A stretch of 57,981 bases of DNA from Pedosphaera parvula Ellin514 (GTDB taxonomy: Bacteria; Verrucomicrobiota; Verrucomicrobiia; Limisphaerales; Pedosphaeraceae): NCBI RefSeq assembly GCF_000172555.1, contig NZ_ABOX02000048.1, positions 1-57,981 on the forward strand. Direction: 5' to 3'. The notes beneath the pieces are model-generated. The model made no database searches. It had not been told where the DNA came from and saw only the letters and a list, made by a program, of their open reading frames with translations. Of this stretch, positions 22,763-30,967 are shown piece after piece (position 1 is the first letter of the stretch; each line of letters begins with the position of its first letter). A program made the translations under genes and the position numbers.

Positions 22763-23221
22763 CTAAAAATTATAACACAGTCTCGCATACGGAAATCTGG
22801 CCTGTAGCACGAAAACGTTAATTTCCTCGATCCTCCTTCTAAATTCGTCCAGTTTCTGCGTCTTTATAAGAAATGAGTTGGCCCCCATGAGGTACGCTTT
22901 CTCAACATCGATAGGCTGCGGGGTTCCGGTGAGAAGAATCACAGGAATATGATCGTACTCGCTGCGTTTGCGAATCCAGTCCAACGTGCCAAAACCGCCA
23001 AGGTGGGCCATGTGCACATCGAGTAGAATCAGGCTGGGCATGGGAAATTCATAGCGATCCTGATACTTTTCCGCGCCGAGCAAATAAGCGACGGCTTCGT
23101 TTCCGTCTTTAACCACTGAGATGGGATTCCTCACACCCCAACTCTCAAATGCGCTTATCAATAAGCCCGCATCAGCTTCGTTGTCCTCTGCCAGTAGGAT
23201 GGTTCCAGTGCCTTCGCGCAT
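22763..23221 (-). CDS. Single-domain response regulator (Rcp1-like)
   Basis: A 152-residue receiver domain without an output domain. The acidic pair is ILLAEDNEADA, the phosphorylation site is LILLDVHM, the Thr/Ser switch is VILLTGT, and the conserved Lys is in FLIKTQKLDEF. The GAEKYQDRYEFPMPS insertion is typical of Rcp1/CheY-like regulators that pair with phytochrome or hybrid kinases. I used the ATG at 23221, which begins MREGTGTILLAEDN; the longer frame to 23263 is possible. No histidine kinase is adjacent, so the partner is elsewhere. Confidence 0.9.
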   Translation of the reverse strand: MREGTGTILLAEDNEADAGLLISAFESWGVRNPISVVKDGNEAVAYLLGAEKYQDRYEFPMPSLILLDVHMAHLGGFGTLDWIRKRSEYDHIPVILLTGTPQPIDVEKAYLMGANSFLIKTQKLDEFRRRIEEINVFVLQARFPYARLCYNF

Positions 23222-23764
23222 AGTGCCATAATAAATACGGAGGCTGGAGGCAGAATCTTTCAAGAATTCTCATCTTCGAGGCCCAATTCTCAAATAAACC
23301 AGTCCGGCTTGCCTCCGCTTCGGGCCAATTCATCGCTGCCGCCCCCTTTGCAGACGCCTTCGGCGGCGGCAATCCAGCCCAGTTCCTGCAATTTACCTCC
23401 CTGGCGACAACTACTAATTGCCGTCTTCTTGAATTATCATGAAATATTCTCCCGTTTGGTTACGTATTATATGTATAGGGCATCGTTGTAGGGATGTCCT
23501 ATGGTTCGAATGACCAGTCTCAAGTCTTGAGACTGGTCTTTTTTATAAGGTATCTGCCTGTTACGAACTGGAAGGCAGTCATCGTAAATTCGTCATATCC
23601 CCAAGTGAGGTCACGGGGGAGCTACAAACAGTGTGGCCCGTGTCGCAACCAGCAAGGTTGGGCGTCTTCGCCTGTATGATCCTCGCGTTTATCCTTTGAG
23701 CATATGGAAAAACAAAAGTCGATGACTGGACATTAAAGAATCCACCGTGTCAGAGAACCCCTGG
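23222..23764. other. Intergenic region with an orphan terminator and possible small RNA
   Basis: This gap lies between two minus-strand genes. The only distinct feature is a strong plus-strand terminator hairpin at 23512-23544. The preceding segment, about 23455-23511, contains an AT-rich stretch TATTATATGTATAGGG that could act as a -10 region. No protein-coding frame with motifs or a ribosome site was found. Confidence 0.5.
23512..23544 (+). terminator. Rho-independent terminator without an upstream gene
   Basis: Arms GACCAGTCTCAAG (23512-23524) and CTTGAGACTGGTC (23526-23538) are fully complementary and are followed by TTTTTT. No plus-strand gene precedes it: genes on both sides lie on the minus strand. 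It is also nearly symmetric, but the minus-strand side has no T run of comparable length. The arrangement parallels the orphan terminator at 1831. Confidence 0.82.
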
Positions 23765-24988
23765 TCAGGAGAGCTGCTCCACCCGTCGCGTCCTGCCCGA
23801 AGGTTTGGTGCTGTTGGGAAAGTAGGAGTCCAGCAAATGTCCGTCAGCAAAGGTGCGAACCACAGAACCAATCGCGTGCAGTTTGCGATATTTTTTATGT
23901 TCGCGGTGAAGCTGTGACATTTTCCTTAAAGCTCTCTCCATGTCCCGGCAACCTTGATCGGATCGAGCGAGGATGGAGGATTGGGAAAACTCGCAGTCGC
24001 AGGTCGGTACTTCACTGGGCGGCTTGCGGTAGATGATATGCAGAATGTCAAACAGCGTTGGCGCTACCGCTTCGTGCAATTGTTTCGTCACTTGACGCAG
24101 ACGGGGGCGGCCTGCGGGCTTCTGCTGCACCACGTGGTGCAGCAAGTGTGCCAGATAATGCCGGTCGGCCACCTGCCTGCTTTGGTTCCGCGTCCGGCTG
24201 CTGAACTGGAGTTCCTTTATCGTCAGAAGCACTTCATCCATATTTTGGGGCTCCTGACCGTTCGGTCCAAAGAGGTCGATCATGAAGCAAAGCGTATTCT
24301 TGTGGGCGGCCGCGTCGTATATTCCGTCTAGTGGAGTGTTGGACAGGCAGCCGCCATCCCAATAAAGTTGGCCATTGATGGAAGTGCCGGGGAATCCCGG
24401 AGGCATGGCTCCGCTGGCCACAACATGAGTCACATTCAGTTTGCAGACTCTGCTGTCAAAGAAATGCTGATGGCCGTTCCGGACGTGGGTGGCCCCGAGG
24501 ATGAGGCGTGCTTTTTTCCGGACGTTAATGAGGTCAAAATCGACATATTTAGCGAGAGTTGTCTCCAGTGCGGCGGTGTCGTAAAAGCTCGTGGCCCCCA
24601 GCGACCCGGCGGGTTGATATGGCGGAGTGGGAAAGCGGGGCATAAAGAAGCTGGGCTGGCCAAAGAGAAAACCTTGGTAGGAACTGAATTGATTGTGCCA
24701 TTTCTTGAGATCGGCCAGGCCCTCCGGAACCCTGAAAAAGTCCGGCCAGGCGATCTCCTTCCAAAATGCGTTCAGCTGGCTGACCCGGTTCTGAGGCTCA
24801 TTTCCGGCAATGATGGCGGCAGTAAACGCCCCGATGGAAATGCCCGCAATGATATCAGGTGAATAGTCGGCCGCTTCCATCGCCTTGAGCGCGCCAATAT
24901 GATACGCGCCGAGAGAACCGCCGCCCTGGCAGGCCAGGGCAATGCAATCGTAGTCATGAGCCTTTCGGCTTTTCTTCATTCTCTTCAT
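23765..24988 (-). CDS. Patatin-like phospholipase
   Basis: A 407-residue serine acyl hydrolase of the patatin family. The oxyanion motif is CQGGGSLGAYHIGAL, the nucleophile elbow is GISIGAF, and the catalytic Asp is in YWDGGCLSNTPLDG. The C-terminal ~130 residues match the DUF3734 extension found in many bacterial patatins (VEQ-type tail, Arg/Lys-rich). The likely activity is phospholipase A or lipid acyl hydrolase in the cytoplasm or at the membrane; no signal peptide is present. The ATG at 24988 follows GGAGGAGAGG, with a second ATG three codons on. It stands alone. Confidence 0.9.
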   Translation of the reverse strand: MKRMKKSRKAHDYDCIALACQGGGSLGAYHIGALKAMEAADYSPDIIAGISIGAFTAAIIAGNEPQNRVSQLNAFWKEIAWPDFFRVPEGLADLKKWHNQFSSYQGFLFGQPSFFMPRFPTPPYQPAGSLGATSFYDTAALETTLAKYVDFDLINVRKKARLILGATHVRNGHQHFFDSRVCKLNVTHVVASGAMPPGFPGTSINGQLYWDGGCLSNTPLDGIYDAAAHKNTLCFMIDLFGPNGQEPQNMDEVLLTIKELQFSSRTRNQSRQVADRHYLAHLLHHVVQQKPAGRPRLRQVTKQLHEAVAPTLFDILHIIYRKPPSEVPTCDCEFSQSSILARSDQGCRDMERALRKMSQLHREHKKYRKLHAIGSVVRTFADGHLLDSYFPNSTKPSGRTRRVEQLS

Positions 24989-25334
24989 CCTCTCCTCCAG
25001 TTCGGCAGTGCGGCATTATTTGTATTGGCAGGCTGGTAAAAAACTTCCCGGGGTTTAGGCTCGGGGGCTTTTATACCAACCCCTCGCTCGGTTGACCACT
25101 GGGTGCGAACCCCATACCCTCGTAATTGCCATCTGGTAACACCGACGTCTTAATCATGCTCACCGGCAATGAAGTTGCACCTCCTGCCCAATCACTAGTC
25201 TCAGCAGGAGCTTTCCGAAACAAGTCAGCCAGGTTGCTACCGGCTCAACTTGGTTTCCAACCCGTCTCTCTGCACCTCCCATCACTTGATTTCCTTGACC
25301 AATTCACACGTCTGCTATTCATTGCCTCCAATCA
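24989..25334. other. Intergenic region between divergent genes, nothing specific seen
   Basis: This region separates the patatin gene (minus) from the PQQ fusion gene (plus) and must hold promoters for both. Short open frames occur but none is convincing. I saw no clear hairpin or operator in it. Confidence 0.45.
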
Positions 25335-28300
25335 ATGAACAGGTTCCTCACACTTTGCATCGCCGCTCTACTTTGTCTTCCCTTCTTCGCACTCCCAGGG
25401 CATGCGCAACTTGCAGCTGCGAAAGACCCCGCCAATCTCAACACCGCCCTTTTCAACCATACCAATCTCGTGGCCTGGTGCATCGTTCCCTTTGATGCGA
25501 AAAAGCGTGGCCCGGAGGAACGCGCCGCCATGCTCGAAAACCTCGGTTTCAAACTCTTCGCCTACGATTACCGCGCTGAACACATCCCCTCGTTTGATGC
25601 CGAGATTGAAACTCTCCGACGTCATCACATCCAACTCCTCGCCTGGTGGTTTCCAACCGCCATGAACGACGAAGCCCGTCTCATCCTTGACCTCCTGAAA
25701 CGTCATAACCTCCAACCTCAGCTCTGGGTGATGGGTGGTGGCGAGGCAACCCATGGCGCCAAGGAACAAACTGCGCGCATCGTTTCCGAAGCCGCACGCA
25801 TTCGTGCCATCGCCGAAGCCGCCGCGCAAATCCACTGCACCGTCGCTCTCTATAACCACGGCGGTTGGTTCGGCAATCCTGACAACCAGATCGCCATCAT
25901 CACTCTGCTCCGATCTCAAGCCGTCACCAATGTCGGCATCGTTTACAACCTCCATCATGGCCACGATGATCTAGATCGCTTTCCCGAGTTATTGCAACGA
26001 ATCAAACCTTACCTGGTCGCGCTCAACCTGAATGGCATGGTTCGTGAAGGTGATAAACATGGCCAGATGGTTCTCCCCATCGGTCAAGGCGATCTCGATT
26101 TAAAACTTCTGCGAACCATCGCCACCAGCGGCTGGCAAGGGCCAATCGGGATTCTCAATCACACGGATGAAGATGCTGAAACACGGTTGCGCCAAAACCT
26201 CACCGGTCTCGATCACCTGGTCACCCAATTGCAACAACCCACAGAAAATCCCCGGCATGCCACCGATTACTGGGCCGTGGAGGATGCCAGGGAACGTGAA
26301 AAACTCCCTCTCTATCAGGAAATCCCCGCTGCTAAACCGGACGAACTGACTCCCGCACAGGCAACGCCCAAACCGGAATCCTTTCTCATCTGGCATCGGT
26401 CACAAGGCGACAACGCCGGCACGCGTTACTCCGGCCTGACCCAAATTACCTGCCAGAACGTCAAAGACCTCCAGGTCGCCTGGACTTATCATTCCAAGGA
26501 CGCCGCCGGAAATATCCAGTGCAATCCCATTATCGCCAACGGCGTGATGTTTGCGCCAACTCCCGGCAAATGCATCGTGGCGGTCAATGCTGCCACGGGC
26601 GAAGAACTCTGGCGCTTCAAACCCGATGGCCGCCCCGCCTTTCGCGGCCTGATCTACTGGACCGGGAGCAACGGTATCAGCGAAAGGGTTATGTTTTGCG
26701 CGGGCAGGTTTCTTTACGCTCTCAATCCGAAAACAGGGCACCTACTGACCGATTTTGGACGCGATGGCCGTATCGAACTGCCCGGCGCGGCTCAAGGCGA
26801 CTTCGGAGCTGCCACCGCCGCACCCGCCATTTACGATCACACCATTATCGTGCCCGGCTTTGAGAAGGACGTTTGGGCTTTCGATGCCGTCACCGGTGCT
26901 CATCGTTGGACTTTTCACACCATCCCTCAGCCCGGCGAGTTTGGAGCGGATACCTGGGACCGTCTTGAGCATTACGGTGCGAATTGTTGGGCCGGCATGG
27001 CGCTGGACGAAACTCGCGGCATCGCGTTCATCACCACCGGTTCGCCCAAGGAAAATTTCATCGGCACACGCCATCTTGGTCAAAACCTTTTTGCCAACTG
27101 CCTCATTGCGCTTGATGCCCGCACCGGAAAACGTCTCTGGCATTTTCAAGAGATACGCCACGACATCTGGGATTTGGATATCCCCGCACCGCCCAACCTG
27201 ACCACCATCACGCGGGATGGGAAGCGGATCGATGTCGTCACTGCCGTCACCAAAATCGGCAACACTCTCCTCCTTGATCGCGTCACCGGAAAACCGATCT
27301 TCCCCTTCCGCCTGCGTCGCGCACCCACCAGCGATCTGCCCGGCGAACAAACCTGGCCTTACCAACCCGATCTTGAACTCCCTCAGCCTTTCGCCAAACA
27401 AGACTTCACGCTCGCCGACATTACCGATCGCTCCGACGAAGCGCACGAATATGTCCTCAGCAAGTTCAAGAGTTCCACTACCGGGTGGTTCCGTCCCTTT
27501 AGCGAAGGCAAAATGAACCTCTTTTTCGGTCTGCTCGGCGGAGCGGAATGGACCGGCGCCTGTGTCGATCCAACCACCGGACGGCTCTATGTCAGTGCCA
27601 ACCGAATTCCCTGGATTATTTCACTCTTCCGCGACGATGATCCGCCTGACGACCCACATGCACCCAAGACTCCCGGTCAGGTTGTCTACGAACAACGTTG
27701 CGCAGCCTGCCATGGCAATAACCGCATCGGCATCGCCACCTGTCCTCCATTGCGTGGACTGCGCCACCGCATGACCGATGCAGCCATCGTTCAACAAATC
27801 CGTAACGGAAAAAATTCCATGCCCGGCCAGCCTGATATCACCGAAACAGACCTTAAATCCCTGGTCGATTTTCTGTTGCTCCGCGATCGTCCATTGCCAG
27901 TCTCCACGGAAAAATCTGAACGTCCTCGGTACAGCTTCAATGGCTACAACAAGTTCGTCGATCAGGATGGATATCTCGCCAGCAAACCACCGTGGGGCAC
28001 GCTCAATTGCATCGATCTCAATACCGGCAAAATCGCCTGGCGGGTTCCTTTGGGCGAACACGAAGAATTGACGAAACAGGGAATTAAGAACACCGGCACG
28101 GAAAACCTTGGCGGGCCCATTGTCACCGCTGGCGGCCTCGTCTTTTGCGCCGGCACTCGCGATAATAAAATCCGCGCCTTCGATAAGGAAACCGGCCAGG
28201 AACTTTGGTCAGCCAAATTGCCTTGGACCGGCACAGCCCCGCCAGCCACCTACGAAGTCAACGGCCAACAATTCGTCGTTGTCGCGGCAACTGGTGGCGG

Positions 28301-28361
28301 CAAATTGGGCACTCCCACAGGCGATGCTTACGTTGCCTTCGCGCTGCCGGCACGAAGATAA
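25335..28361 (+). CDS. TIM-barrel / PQQ-dependent dehydrogenase / cytochrome c fusion
   Basis: A 1008-residue exported protein. After a signal peptide (MNRFLTLCIAALLCLPFFALPGHA), residues ~40-320 look like a sugar-phosphate isomerase/AP-endonuclease-2 TIM barrel, with ALNLNGMVREGDKHGQMVLP as a late strand and loop. Residues ~350-1008 are a quinoprotein beta-propeller (WHRSQGDNAGTRYSGLTQIT; repeated W-motif strands such as VNAATGEELWRF and INCIDLNTGKIAW-like). A cytochrome c domain is inserted near residue 789 (RCAACHGNN, with a GKNSMPG loop offering the Met ligand). It would oxidise sugars or alcohols in the periplasm and pass electrons to its own heme. The TIM barrel as a fused partner is unusual. 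The ATG at 25335 has no clear Shine-Dalgarno site. Confidence 0.85.
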   Translation: MNRFLTLCIAALLCLPFFALPGHAQLAAAKDPANLNTALFNHTNLVAWCIVPFDAKKRGPEERAAMLENLGFKLFAYDYRAEHIPSFDAEIETLRRHHIQLLAWWFPTAMNDEARLILDLLKRHNLQPQLWVMGGGEATHGAKEQTARIVSEAARIRAIAEAAAQIHCTVALYNHGGWFGNPDNQIAIITLLRSQAVTNVGIVYNLHHGHDDLDRFPELLQRIKPYLVALNLNGMVREGDKHGQMVLPIGQGDLDLKLLRTIATSGWQGPIGILNHTDEDAETRLRQNLTGLDHLVTQLQQPTENPRHATDYWAVEDAREREKLPLYQEIPAAKPDELTPAQATPKPESFLIWHRSQGDNAGTRYSGLTQITCQNVKDLQVAWTYHSKDAAGNIQCNPIIANGVMFAPTPGKCIVAVNAATGEELWRFKPDGRPAFRGLIYWTGSNGISERVMFCAGRFLYALNPKTGHLLTDFGRDGRIELPGAAQGDFGAATAAPAIYDHTIIVPGFEKDVWAFDAVTGAHRWTFHTIPQPGEFGADTWDRLEHYGANCWAGMALDETRGIAFITTGSPKENFIGTRHLGQNLFANCLIALDARTGKRLWHFQEIRHDIWDLDIPAPPNLTTITRDGKRIDVVTAVTKIGNTLLLDRVTGKPIFPFRLRRAPTSDLPGEQTWPYQPDLELPQPFAKQDFTLADITDRSDEAHEYVLSKFKSSTTGWFRPFSEGKMNLFFGLLGGAEWTGACVDPTTGRLYVSANRIPWIISLFRDDDPPDDPHAPKTPGQVVYEQRCAACHGNNRIGIATCPPLRGLRHRMTDAAIVQQIRNGKNSMPGQPDITETDLKSLVDFLLLRDRPLPVSTEKSERPRYSFNGYNKFVDQDGYLASKPPWGTLNCIDLNTGKIAWRVPLGEHEELTKQGIKNTGTENLGGPIVTAGGLVFCAGTRDNKIRAFDKETGQELWSAKLPWTGTAPPATYEVNGQQFVVVAATGGGKLGTPTGDAYVAFALPARR

Positions 28362-28429
28362 AGATCGTTACTCCTCACTGCCATCTAAACAGGAACACCC
28401 GCAGTCGATCACTGATTAAAAATGCGCGG

Positions 28430-28663
28430 TTAAAGACCACTTCCTGTGGACCCGCCTCCGAGGCCGGTGCCTGCACCGACGCCCGCAGTACCAGTCCCCA
28501 CGTCCAGCTCACCGGTGCTCCAGCGGCTGGCTGGGTTTCGAGCAGCGCTGGTATTGTGCTGATATGCACCCCCAACGCCCCCCATACCACCCTGACTAGT
28601 GCTGCTGCATCCCACGAAATTCAATATCCAACCAGATATTACAAATACTAATAGTAATTTCAT
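28430..28663 (-). CDS. Small Gly-rich lipoprotein
   Basis: A 77-residue protein with a lipoprotein signal (MKLLLVFVISGWILNFVGCSS). The mature part is Gly/Thr-rich (GGMGGVGGAYQHNT, TGTAGVGAGTGLGGGSTGSGL) with no known domain. GAGG lies 8 nt before the ATG at 28663. The lipobox and ribosome site make it a real gene rather than a shadow. It is convergent with the PQQ fusion gene, and function is unknown. Confidence 0.65.
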   Translation of the reverse strand: MKLLLVFVISGWILNFVGCSSTSQGGMGGVGGAYQHNTSAARNPASRWSTGELDVGTGTAGVGAGTGLGGGSTGSGL

Positions 28664-28729
28664 GGGGTAAACCTCATCGCTCCCGGGTCACAATTGCCAT
28701 TGGGGGATTAACCTCCTCCTTTCAGCGGT

Positions 28730-28784
28730 TATACCGAATGCCAAAAGAAATTTCCGAATGGCAGGAGGGATTTTGGTTTGAGGC
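28730..28784. repeat. Solo end of the 218-bp repeat family
   Basis: These 55 bp match 17036-17090 at 53 positions (ACCGAATGCC, TTTCCGAATGGCAGGAGGG). The rest of the element is absent here, including its inverted partner end. It lies between the Gly-rich lipoprotein and the ABC permease. Confidence 0.8.
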
Positions 28785-28901
28785 GATCGCTTCTCCTCCC
28801 TTTATGCAGCCCAATAACCCGAGTTTCTGGAATCTGAATGAGATCAAACCATCGCTCCAAATGTGCGCTCTATTTTGCGCGTTCCGCTCCGAATGAATAT
28901 C

Positions 28902-30530
28902 TTACTTTGCCAACCCAAGGGAGCCCGATGAGTTCCGGGAAAACCGTTTTAGGGCAAGCTCGCGAAAATTGCGTGTTAATTGCCAATGGGCGGTGAAACC
29001 AAAGACACCATCAGCCAGCACCCCGAATGCGAACCACCAGCCTAGATAGAATTTCCAACCCGGCTCCGGTATCCCCAGCCATGCCAGGATGTTTGCGATC
29101 ACTGCCACCGCGCCCAGAAGCAACCATGGCACGATCATTACCCGCGTGATCGTGCTTACACTTGCATGGTTCGGACTTTGAGCGGTTAGCGCTGTTGCCA
29201 TCGCAACCCAACTCAAAGCCACCGCATCCGCGATCAGCATTACGCTCCCGTAAATCGACATGGTCAAGATCTTCGCGGTGAACTGGGGCGATTCTCCGGC
29301 TGCTACCCACATAAAAGCTAATTCCAAAACGATCACGACCAGCACCGGCACGAGAAACTGTCGTCGCAAGGCCAGAAGTTGTCCCCGCAATATGTCCTGC
29401 ACACTCAGACGTGTGGAGAGTAATAATTCCAAAGCACCTGCTTTTTGATCTTCCGCCAACCGTTGCCCTGCCTCCAGGGCAATCCACAGCTTGAGGGCTG
29501 AATTCACAATCAATGCCATGGTCACGCCCGTCGTTACATCCAGCCACAGGCGTCCTGCAGACATCCAGCCAGAGATCCACCAACCTCCCATCAAGCCAAG
29601 AAACAACCAGACGTGCAGCGGCTTCATCCTCGCCCGGCTCGCCAGCCAATAAATCGCATTCACATCCAGCAGGCGTCTTCGAAATACTTTCCGTTTCGCC
29701 GCTCCTCCATAGTTCACTGCCTGCCGAAGCTCGCGCCATCTCTTCCTTCCAGCAGGCGCTGGTTTGTCCTGCCAAAATCGGGGAACGATCATGCACGCCA
29801 GCACGACCAGCAGCCAGGTGAGGCCATGAACCACCGCCAACGAAATCCAAAAATGCTCCTTAAGCCCGGTATAGGGAGCGTCAAAACTGAGATAAAAGGA
29901 ATAAAATGGACAGGCCAGCAGCAATTCAGGAATGAACCTGTGCGGAGCCCCGAGTGCAGCCACTGCCCCTGCGCACGCAGGAAGTGCGGCAACCAGTAAT
30001 AGGAACAAAAGGAAGTTGGCGCCAAACGCCTGACGACTATCCCGGCTGAACGAGGAAACAAATACTCCGATTGCGAGTGAAAACAAACAGGTATTTATGA
30101 GCACCACCACCATCCGCCAAAATTCGCCATTCGTCACGCCGCCCATGAGCAGCGGCACCGCCAGCACTGGGAATACCGCCAGCAATCCATAAAAACCATT
30201 CACGGACGTCGCGGCCAACTTGCCACACACCACGTCATACCCTTTCAGGTCGGTCAGAAACAACAATCCCAGTGTTCCCTCTCGTTTCTCTTCACTCAGG
30301 CAATCTGCCGTCGAACGCCGCCCCGCTGCCAGGCAATACAACAGACAGAGAAACGACAGGGCTTGGAATAGGACATGCCCCCGCTCCTGCGGTGGCCTTC
30401 CGGCCCCCGCTACATAAACGAAAACCCCAAGCACGATCGCAATCAGGGCCATCGCCATGCGGGTCAGGTACGTGCCACGCCTGCGCGCAGTAACACGCAA
30501 CTCGCGATCCACAATGGGCAGGAATGTCAT
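28902..30530 (-). CDS. ABC-2 type transporter permease
   Basis: A 542-residue membrane protein with about eleven hydrophobic segments. The block DCLSEEKREGTLGLLFLTDLKGYDVVCGKLAA, with LSEEKREGTLGLL as its core, is typical of ABC-2 permeases of the ABC2_membrane_2 group. A second copy of the same theme occurs in the C-terminal half (EDQKAGALELLLSTRLSVQDIL), so the protein is a fused tandem permease. The ATP-binding partner is not in the neighbourhood; the plus-strand genes alongside are unrelated. It may assist export of a polymer or drug, but the substrate is unknown. The start is the ATG at 30530. Confidence 0.82.
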   Translation of the reverse strand: MTFLPIVDRELRVTARRRGTYLTRMAMALIAIVLGVFVYVAGAGRPPQERGHVLFQALSFLCLLYCLAAGRRSTADCLSEEKREGTLGLLFLTDLKGYDVVCGKLAATSVNGFYGLLAVFPVLAVPLLMGGVTNGEFWRMVVVLINTCLFSLAIGVFVSSFSRDSRQAFGANFLLFLLLVAALPACAGAVAALGAPHRFIPELLLACPFYSFYLSFDAPYTGLKEHFWISLAVVHGLTWLLVVLACMIVPRFWQDKPAPAGRKRWRELRQAVNYGGAAKRKVFRRRLLDVNAIYWLASRARMKPLHVWLFLGLMGGWWISGWMSAGRLWLDVTTGVTMALIVNSALKLWIALEAGQRLAEDQKAGALELLLSTRLSVQDILRGQLLALRRQFLVPVLVVIVLELAFMWVAAGESPQFTAKILTMSIYGSVMLIADAVALSWVAMATALTAQSPNHASVSTITRVMIVPWLLLGAVAVIANILAWLGIPEPGWKFYLGWWFAFGVLADGVFGFTAHWQLTRNFRELALKRFSRNSSGSLGLAK

Positions 30531-30611
30531 GCCTTGGTAAAATCATTCTCGAAAATTACCGGCCGTATGTCAATGACATCACCGCGCCCCGGCCATCTTC
30601 GGTTCGTCAGG

Positions 30612-30883
30612 CAGGGCAGACGCATCTAAATGGGTTCTGCCCCCAGAAGTTTTTGCCGCCACACCATTTTTCTCGACACGAAGTTCCAATCATTTTTAAA
30701 CTACCCGCATTGGGGGCAGGCAATGCGGGTAGTTTATTTCATGGCTGGTTCGTTTAAAATATGTTGGCTGGGGTGCCTCAATTCATGAAGCATTAGCCGT
30801 GGCAGGATTTCGGAGCTGCGCCAATTCGCAGAACCAAATGTTTTTCCGCCGGATTGCGGTGGCATTGAGATGCGTCTGTCCTG
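30612..30883 (+). mobile_element. MITE-like element, copy 2
   Basis: A 272-bp non-coding repeat. Ends CAGGGCAGACGCAT (30612-30625) and ATGCGTCTGTCCTG (30870-30883) are inverted repeats matching at 13 of 14 positions. The direct repeats GTTCGTCAGG (30602-30611) and GTTCGTGAGG (30884-30893) match at 9 of 10 and look like a target-site duplication. A hairpin with perfect 14-bp arms (AAACTACCCGCATT/AATGCGGGTAGTTT) occupies 30698-30735. It lies between the ABC permease and the DUF4097-like lipoprotein. Confidence 0.9.
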
Positions 30884-30967
30884 GTTCGTGAGGACGATTC
30901 CCTTGTCATTGCCTCTGGCATCGTGTATAAGAGCCTTGGAAGTAAACGCACCCGTCAACTAATCGAA

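Noticed and set aside
23455-23530. A tRNA-like T arm in GGTTCGAATGACC
   Set aside because: The flanking bases do not pair as a T stem, and no acceptor, D or anticodon arms can be drawn.
30734-30958. Minus-strand frame across MITE-like copy 2
   Set aside because: It is not preserved in the other copies and has no ribosome site or motif, so the element is taken as non-coding.
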